This document shows, in pieces, positions 57,957-64,000 of a stretch of 64,000 nucleotides of DNA. A program made the translations under genes and the position numbers. The notes beneath the pieces are model-generated. The model was given only the letters and a program-made list of their open reading frames with translations. It was not told the origin of the DNA and did not search any database. The stretch lies in NCBI RefSeq assembly GCF_037975245.1, contig NC_092582.1, positions 16,828,577-16,892,576 on the forward strand, written 5' to 3'. How positions within the stretch are numbered: the first letter of the stretch is position 1; each line of letters begins with the position of its first letter. Origin of the DNA: Apostichopus japonicus (lineage: Eukaryota; Echinodermata; Holothuroidea; Aspidochirotida; Stichopodidae).

Positions 57957-59667
57957 AACGAACTGTCTGCTTGGAGAGATGATGAAACGGAAGTGAAGTC
58001 GCTCCTTACTAACCGTGTTACAGACGGGTGATTCGACCCAAGCTAAAGAATCGGGGAGAAGAGAACGTCGCTCAGAAAATTGTTTGAGTTTTTGCGTCGC
58101 AGAAATGAGAGATATTTCTGCCAGTGTTTTTCTTTGCTGAACCCGTTGTGGTGACCCTTTACATATGTGTAGCAAAAATTAGGTAAACATGCACGTTATG
58201 TAGATACAAAACGATAGTTTCAATACGTGTTTGTTGATGAATTAAGGAAAACAAACTTTCGAAGCAGATTCAATGTTTCTTATTCTAAATGCACTCTGAC
58301 CAGGTGGGTTTAATGGAGAAAGCTGTCGCAATCGAAAAAAAGAAATTTATTTTCTGTTGCCCTTATGGCGCGAACGCTTTACCGTAAAATCACTGCGAAC
58401 GCCCATATCAGCATGTTCATTACACAAATGTAACCTATATATACTCGTATCATCCACTTTTTGTATCCAATTTTACGGAGGAAACGTCTGAAAACACCCC
58501 CTTGCAATGAAAGGAAAATGACACAATTTAATAGTAAAGAAAACCGCAGATAGTAAACCCACTATGCAGATGCATAGCTTAAAATGTTCATTTTACTGCA
58601 GTAATCTACGCTATAAGAAAATTAAATAACTATTTTATGTTTCTGTCTTTGTCCTCTAGTTTATTCCCTACTCTCTTCCCATAATCCTACCTTTGTCCCT
58701 CCATTGTTTATCTCCTACCTCTCCTCTTGCCCTGTTGGTTTCTTTCTCTTCTCTCAATCCCTTGTCTACTAATCCTCTTACATCTATCTCTTTGTGTTCA
58801 CCATGCTCTTTAACCTTTTTGTATTCTGTGCGTGCATTAGTCCCTTCTGTTACTTGTCATTTAGCCTCTGAAGAAGATCCTGCTAGGATCGAAACGTCAG
58901 GCCAACTAACGTTTACACAGGCTCTTTAGTGGATAAGTAGTTTGCTAACAGTTTATTTTATTATGATTTTATAATTCAGTTAACTTAGCAAAAATAAGAC
59001 CTTTGAATGAAAAAAGAACAAGAAACAATGTTCACAAGCGAAATCTCACCAAAAAACACCCTGGTAATTAATTGATGTTTCGATGCAATTTAACCAAAAC
59101 TATCTCTCTACAAACGGCATGTTGAGTTTGTCAAATTGTTTCACCTAATTGGGACTTAATTAGGGAGTAACTGTGATTTCAGTGACGTTGCCCAGAGACC
59201 TTTTTAACATATGTATTATTCATATCCATCATCCAAATAAAACTGGCATGAACATTATTCGGGTAGAAAACTGTGTTTGTCAAGGTAATGAAGTCCATTA
59301 TATTTATCATTTTTCTACACACATCTCCCTGCTAAACATTAAGATGGAAACTTTTATCAACATAGGAAAAGCTCTTTTGACAAGTTTGCGGAAGGAGTCA
59401 TCCAGAAAATGCTGCCTAGGCGTCTCAATTAAGAATCACAAGACCATGAAGAATTGTGCAGAACGAAAAAAGCAAGAAGATGGAATGAATTGAATTATTC
59501 ACTTGGATTTAAGTGACAAAGACAAATAAACAAAATGTTGAAGCACTTAATTTTAAAGAACCAAGAAGCAATGTATCCACAAAACATAAACTCGCTTTTG
59601 CTCTGGCAATACGAAGAATTTTAATATGATTTACTTTTAATATTTGAAATTGTCATTTGCTATCATT
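57957..59667. other. Upstream region of the mosaic gene
   Basis: No exon was recognised. It should contain the promoter or 5' UTR of the mosaic gene, but no clear TATA or initiator can be assigned. A Penelope-like fragment lies at 58640-58930. Confidence 0.4.
58640..58930 (+). repeat. Penelope-like element end with hammerhead-like motif
   Basis: A pyrimidine-rich stretch leads to CTGAAGAAGATCCTGC and TAGGATCGAAACGTC (58869-58899). A 6-bp stem GATCCT/AGGATC sits between CTGAAGA and GAAAC, as in the hammerhead ribozymes known from Penelope-like retroelements. The canonical core is CTGATGA, so this copy differs at one core base. The left border is approximate. Confidence 0.55.
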
Positions 59668-59861
59668 TTAATATTCGAAAAGACCCATCGTGCGTTCTGC
59701 CACCTGACTAAACGACTGCTTCCGAACAAATTCCGTCTTTAATTGTGTTTCACCCATAACCGAAGTATAGCCGCGTATCTTTAAAGATGACATTCCTTCT
59801 TGATTGCCAGCTGTGCGAAACAAAAAAGGGTTCCAAAACTCGTTCCTGTATATTGATATGT
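59668..59861 (-). CDS. Probable terminal exon of an unidentified gene
   Basis: A strong pyrimidine tract ending TTTTGGTAG is followed by 64 codons and TAA. The peptide (FWNPFLFRTAGNQEG ... FSQVAERTMGLFEY) has a normal composition. I do not recognise the family. It starts in phase 1, which does not match the phase-0 end of the exon at 60348, so an exon is missing between them if both belong to one gene. Confidence 0.42.
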
Positions 59862-60347
59862 CTACCAAAAGGGAAAGATAAAGAAAGGAAAGGAAGAGGG
59901 GAGGGAGGCAGAGGGCAGAGGGCAGAGGGCAGAGAAAGAAGAGGGCAGAGGAAGAAGAGGGCAGAGAAAGAAGAGGAAGAGAAAGAAAAGGGGAAAGGAA
60001 AAGGAAAGAAACATGAAAACCGTGAGGAAGAGGAAGTAAAGAGATGAGAGGTTCCACCTCTTTAAAACAGATTTTCATTTGTCAGCAAACATGTCATCTA
60101 CACTAACATTTAAGCAAGTGTTTAGAAATGAAGAAATGAAAAGAAATGAAAATAGCGAGGAAAAGGACACTAAAATGATGGATAATAGTAGTAGAGAAAT
60201 AAAAGTAGTTGCCATCTCTCTTGAACATACTTTCAATGGACTTCAGCAAATATGTTTATTGAATCTTACGTAATAACGTTTGTGTGTTTTTTTCCCCTTC
60301 TTTTTTCAATAAAACAAAGGTGATTCTGTTTATAGCTACTAACTTAC

Positions 60348-60503
60348 TGGGACAGGGTATCCGGGACAAATAAGATCATCGAATAGTAGAAGTACAGCAA
60401 ACGTCCTGGTATCATAGTTCGGATTTCTATTTTCATAGTAGTGGGCAGACAATCGTGATATTGCATGAACCAACAAAGGACACCAATCATGTGATATCTG
60501 TGC
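60348..60503 (-). CDS. Probable internal exon of an unidentified gene
   Basis: It has good splice borders (TTTTACCAG and GTAAGT) and 52 codons, phase 0-0. The pattern W-x-P ... LSAHYYEN ... YDTRTFAVLLLF faintly recalls the helical repeat region of the GATOR2 subunit WDR59, but that rests on memory of a short stretch and is weak. Confidence 0.48.
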
Positions 60504-63355
60504 CTGGTAAAAAAGAGAAAACAAAACTTTACGATAGAAATATTTCTCTGATTGTTGGTACAGCTGCTTGAGTTTCATGAAACATATAATATTAACAGCA
60601 TAGCCATCGTTTCTACTACTTACTACGCTAATAAATGAACCCGAGATAACTAATTCATAAATTAACTGGAAATTGGATGCCGAAACCTAGTTATTTTGCA
60701 AAATGTAACGCCAAATAGAAATCATCGTTTGAACTTCATTCTAGCACGTCATTTCTATTCAGCCTTTTCTGACTTTTTCGAAAGTTGTGTATCCGGTTTC
60801 CATTATTATGCACATAAGGTATCCACAGTTGCATTTAAATGTGCAACTTAACTTTGTTTTAAGCACATGTGATGTGGATATACCACCGTGGGACCTTTTG
60901 AATTTGATGGCAAATCGATACATTTTCATATTGTTTCCTATCTAAGTCTACACACCTCTTGGTAAATTGCGCCATTGTTGCCCATTCAAATCTAGTGTGA
61001 ATTTAACTGCACTGTGAACTTTTTCAAACATTGCCTGTTAATCTGAAGAAAAGAAGAGAGCCCGGACGTATTAGCTTGAGACTGCGACCATGTGGATATA
61101 ACCGGTTGCTTGTCCAGAGAGGATACAAAACTTTCGAAATAGTCAGAACAGGCTGAATAGACATAATGTGCTAGAATGTTCATGGTGTTCGTTTCGCAAG
61201 TAAAGGTATGACTATCATATAACCTACTTTATAATATCTTATATACCTTTACTAATAAAGTAAAGAGGATTTCTATCAGTTATTCTTATCAAAATATTTA
61301 TAACAAATACGTATAGAGGATAAATAAAAATTGGGGTAACAGTTGGACAATTATGATTCTAGTTTGAATATTATGATTCTAACCCCTCCCCCCCCACCTC
61401 CACCAACTCACAAGACCCTAGCAACGTCCCTGAATATAATCCATTGATAATAGCTTATAATGCAGTCTAATCACCTCATCATAACATCCTACCAGGCTGA
61501 TTGAAAATGAATCTAAAAGTTCCATTTTCGTTAAATGGAATTCCCATGTAAGTTATGTCGAGAAAGCAGGCGCTTGCATCTTAAAGACCAAATATGGAGG
61601 CAATTTTTTTTCTTGAGATTTTCCATTAATTTAGGAGTTTACATACCCATAATCAACATGTGTAAAAAATAATCTTCGAAAACCTACTATAACCCATCAA
61701 AAACGACCACGAAAATGGACATTTTGGGTAGTCACGTGACATGAACCTCTGGAATGTCTGAAAACAGAGATTGACCCAAAGGAGCCTCTGGTCACTGTGT
61801 GACGTCATTGTTTGTATACCGCGAAAATCAAACGCTGATATAGGCACTTTTTGTACACAGATAGCGAACAATTGTACTGTTTTTGATTTCCAATTTCGAG
61901 CGTTTGAAAAGCTGTTAGCTTAAAACAAGAACACATGAAGGTTAACAACAAGTTTTAAGACAATTATAAGCAGAAATTTTAGTTAAATTGCTTATTTTCT
62001 TAGCAAAATTTCCACTCAAATAGAGGCATCTTTTACATAGCGTAGCGTCAATAGGTCCGTACGGTACAATATACTTACATAGTACTTACTCGTTTTAATA
62101 TCCAAAAGTATACAAACACAGAAAAAGTATCCTGTCAATAAACAAATTTAGCAGTGAATATCCTAATCCACGTTTCTTGTTCAATCCTGGGCGAAAATCT
62201 ACCGTGAGTCTGTGTAATTCCATAGAGTTAGGTCTAGTTGAAACAAGCCTTGCCCAGTACTAACATCCCACAATCACAAGACAGTCACTAACGAAATAAA
62301 ACGTCCGATCGCTACATACTACCGTTTTTATTCAACTCCTTGGACCATGCAGATGTCGGAATAAACAGAACGGACAATATTACACATGTATCAGGAACTC
62401 ACGATACTGGAATACAACAAATGAAATAGATAAATCCTAACATGGCTATTTACACATGCTGTGAGCCAACGCCGGCGAGAGTTGTAACTAACTACCGTAC
62501 ATGTACTAACAATGCTATACCCTTGGCACGGTATATACGGTCATCTCTTACAGTAAATATATTACTGTCAATTGCGTGATATAATGTTACATGTAAGGAC
62601 GTCCAGGGCGTGTTTACGGTCAATTTCACATTAGCTATGTCCGACCATGGTCCGACACAGCTATCGACAGTACATAATTTTCACAGAATGAGACATTTGC
62701 AGCATACACAGAAGCAGGGTCATGCATGTGGACTCATGGGCATGAGATACTCCGGGTGCTGAAAAATCTTTCCGCGTGGATCTCAAAAAATTGATCCAAA
62801 GTCTGCGGCGTTTTACGTCGGTTCTTTTACTCGGAAATCTAAAAAAGCTGATGCTTTTGTTGGATGAGGTTTAACTGCAACCTCCAACAACACAGAATTG
62901 TGACATTTTGAGGAAAAAGGAGTAATATCGTTGATGTTTTTGGCAGCTCAAGTATACGACTTTACACACTAAAAGTATAGTTGTGAGTGAGGTATACAAA
63001 CGTTGACGTCACATGGTCACCTGATGTCTTAGGAATGTTTCAGGAATGTCTGAAATAGAAGCTGACTTTTCGTCCCATTTTTCACTTATTTAACGTCCGA
63101 AATTGGTAAAGTTAATTACAGCAATGTGATTGGAGTCAGTTAAGGATTACATACATGAAAAATGGTGGGATTTTATGTTCATCGAAATGTCTCCATAGTT
63201 GGTCTTTAAGTATATAGTTGTCTGATTTTGAATACCATAAAGCTGAGTTTCGTCCAAGAGTAAGCAATACAAAACTGTATTAAACAGTATAATCATGGCT
63301 CATTTTTTCGGCAGGGACTTCCTCCTTAGATATTAAAAAAGACATGTCAGCTAAC
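60504..63355. other. Probable intron with inverted-repeat copies
   Basis: No exon was seen. Two diverged copies of one repeat lie in opposite orientation: arms about 61575-61810 and 62990-63210, with landmarks CTTAAAGACCAA, GTGACGTCA and GTTTGTATACC. Confidence 0.5.
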
Positions 63356-63432
63356 CTGTGTACTTTTATTGCATAATTCACGGATTACGGGGTCTGATGA
63401 ATGCTTGTCGCAATTAAGTCGTGAACACATGC
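63356..63432 (-). CDS. Possible exon of the same unidentified gene
   Basis: The acceptor is CCTTTACAG and the donor GTTAGC. It has 25 codons (CSRLNCDKHSSDPVIRELC) and ends in phase 0, compatible with the exon at 60503. It is short and only moderately supported. Confidence 0.3.
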
Positions 63433-63589
63433 CTGTAAAGGACCTCATCTGTATGTACAACGAATAAAACATTGTTAAAATATATTTGTTGTGTATGATA
63501 ATCTCATTCAATTTCTTTTCGAAAACCATTTTTGTTTCCAAGATAAACAGATCTGAAGTTTTGATAAATCTGGGAAACTCATTAAATAT

Positions 63590-64000
63590 ATGCAAAAAAT
63601 ATATGCAAACTATGACGTATAGAGTGTTATTTTAGGACTTAATAAGTTATCTCCTATTTACAAGCCCACATATATCTTTTGAATAATATGATGTTGTTCC
63701 TCTCTTCAAAGAAGATAATAAAGTATTTCAAAAAAATAAAATAAAAAAATAAAGGAATACCGTAATAGAAAATTAGGCAATCACTCCCAATGTGCATACA
63801 TTGACTAATGTTTACACATATATACACTAGAATTGAGAAAAGACTTGTAAAATGGTAAATCTTTGATGGGAGTTACAACTATTTTCATGATTTCTAATGC
63901 CCATTAGAGTGATTAGGACAATGTTGTTCAAAGTGTCCGGAGACAGTTAAAGAATTGCTTATAGAGCATGGAAATTCGAGATAGATAGAAAGATTGAGGA
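63590..64000. repeat. Dispersed repeat, copy B, running to the window end
   Basis: It is co-linear with the copy at 51880-52300 and in the same orientation. The left border is approximate; the similarity fades near 63950. Confidence 0.75.

Noticed and set aside
59787-60047. Lys/Glu-rich ORF on the + strand
   Set aside because: It comes from a purine-rich GAGGGCAGA repeat, the complement of the pyrimidine tract before the minus-strand exon at 59861.

Overview
The window is animal nuclear DNA: AT-rich, intron-rich and full of transposon debris, (AT)n and (TAA)n microsatellites and long G or C runs. The gene content (a TTC16-type TPR protein, a paraoxonase, an isthmin-type AMOP protein and a large CCP/Ig/Kunitz/NTR secreted protein), with BEL/Pao, Penelope-like, hAT and tRNA-SINE repeats, fits a marine invertebrate deuterostome. 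An echinoderm such as a sea cucumber is my best guess; this is inference and cannot be fixed from the sequence alone.

Layout. (1) 110-12757, + strand: the 3' seven exons of a TTC16-like gene. Its first visible intron holds a 363-bp hAT element into which a complete, apparently young 6.5-kb BEL/Pao retrotransposon has inserted. (2) 12.8-24.3 kb: intergenic, with three non-autonomous hAT-like elements recognised by 8-bp (one possibly 7-bp) target duplications, tRNA-like SINEs and microsatellites. A fourth hAT-like element lies at 10.4 kb in a TTC16 intron. (3) 24328-25413, +: an uninterrupted paraoxonase ORF. (4) 27863-28393, +: a small secreted AMOP-domain protein. (5) 28.4-33.4 kb: intergenic, including an 81-82-bp satellite. 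(6) 33440-57956, - strand: a 24-coding-exon gene that I assembled exon by exon. All splice phases agree and the sum is 4095 nt (1364 aa). (7) 59.6-63.4 kb, -: probable exons of an unidentified gene.

The main discovery is the gene in (6). Its ends have the parts of the vertebrate WFIKKN proteins: signal peptide and WAP at the N terminus, and follistatin/Kazal, Kunitz, Kunitz, NTR at the C terminus. Between them sit eleven CCP (sushi) and three Ig domains. It looks like a WFIKKN-type growth-factor or protease-binding frame fused to a complement-regulator-like array. Its first Kunitz domain has lost one disulfide pair, and its second has Asp at P1.

The three secretory or extracellular genes (paraoxonase, AMOP, mosaic protein) are neighbours, but nothing in the sequence shows that they work together.
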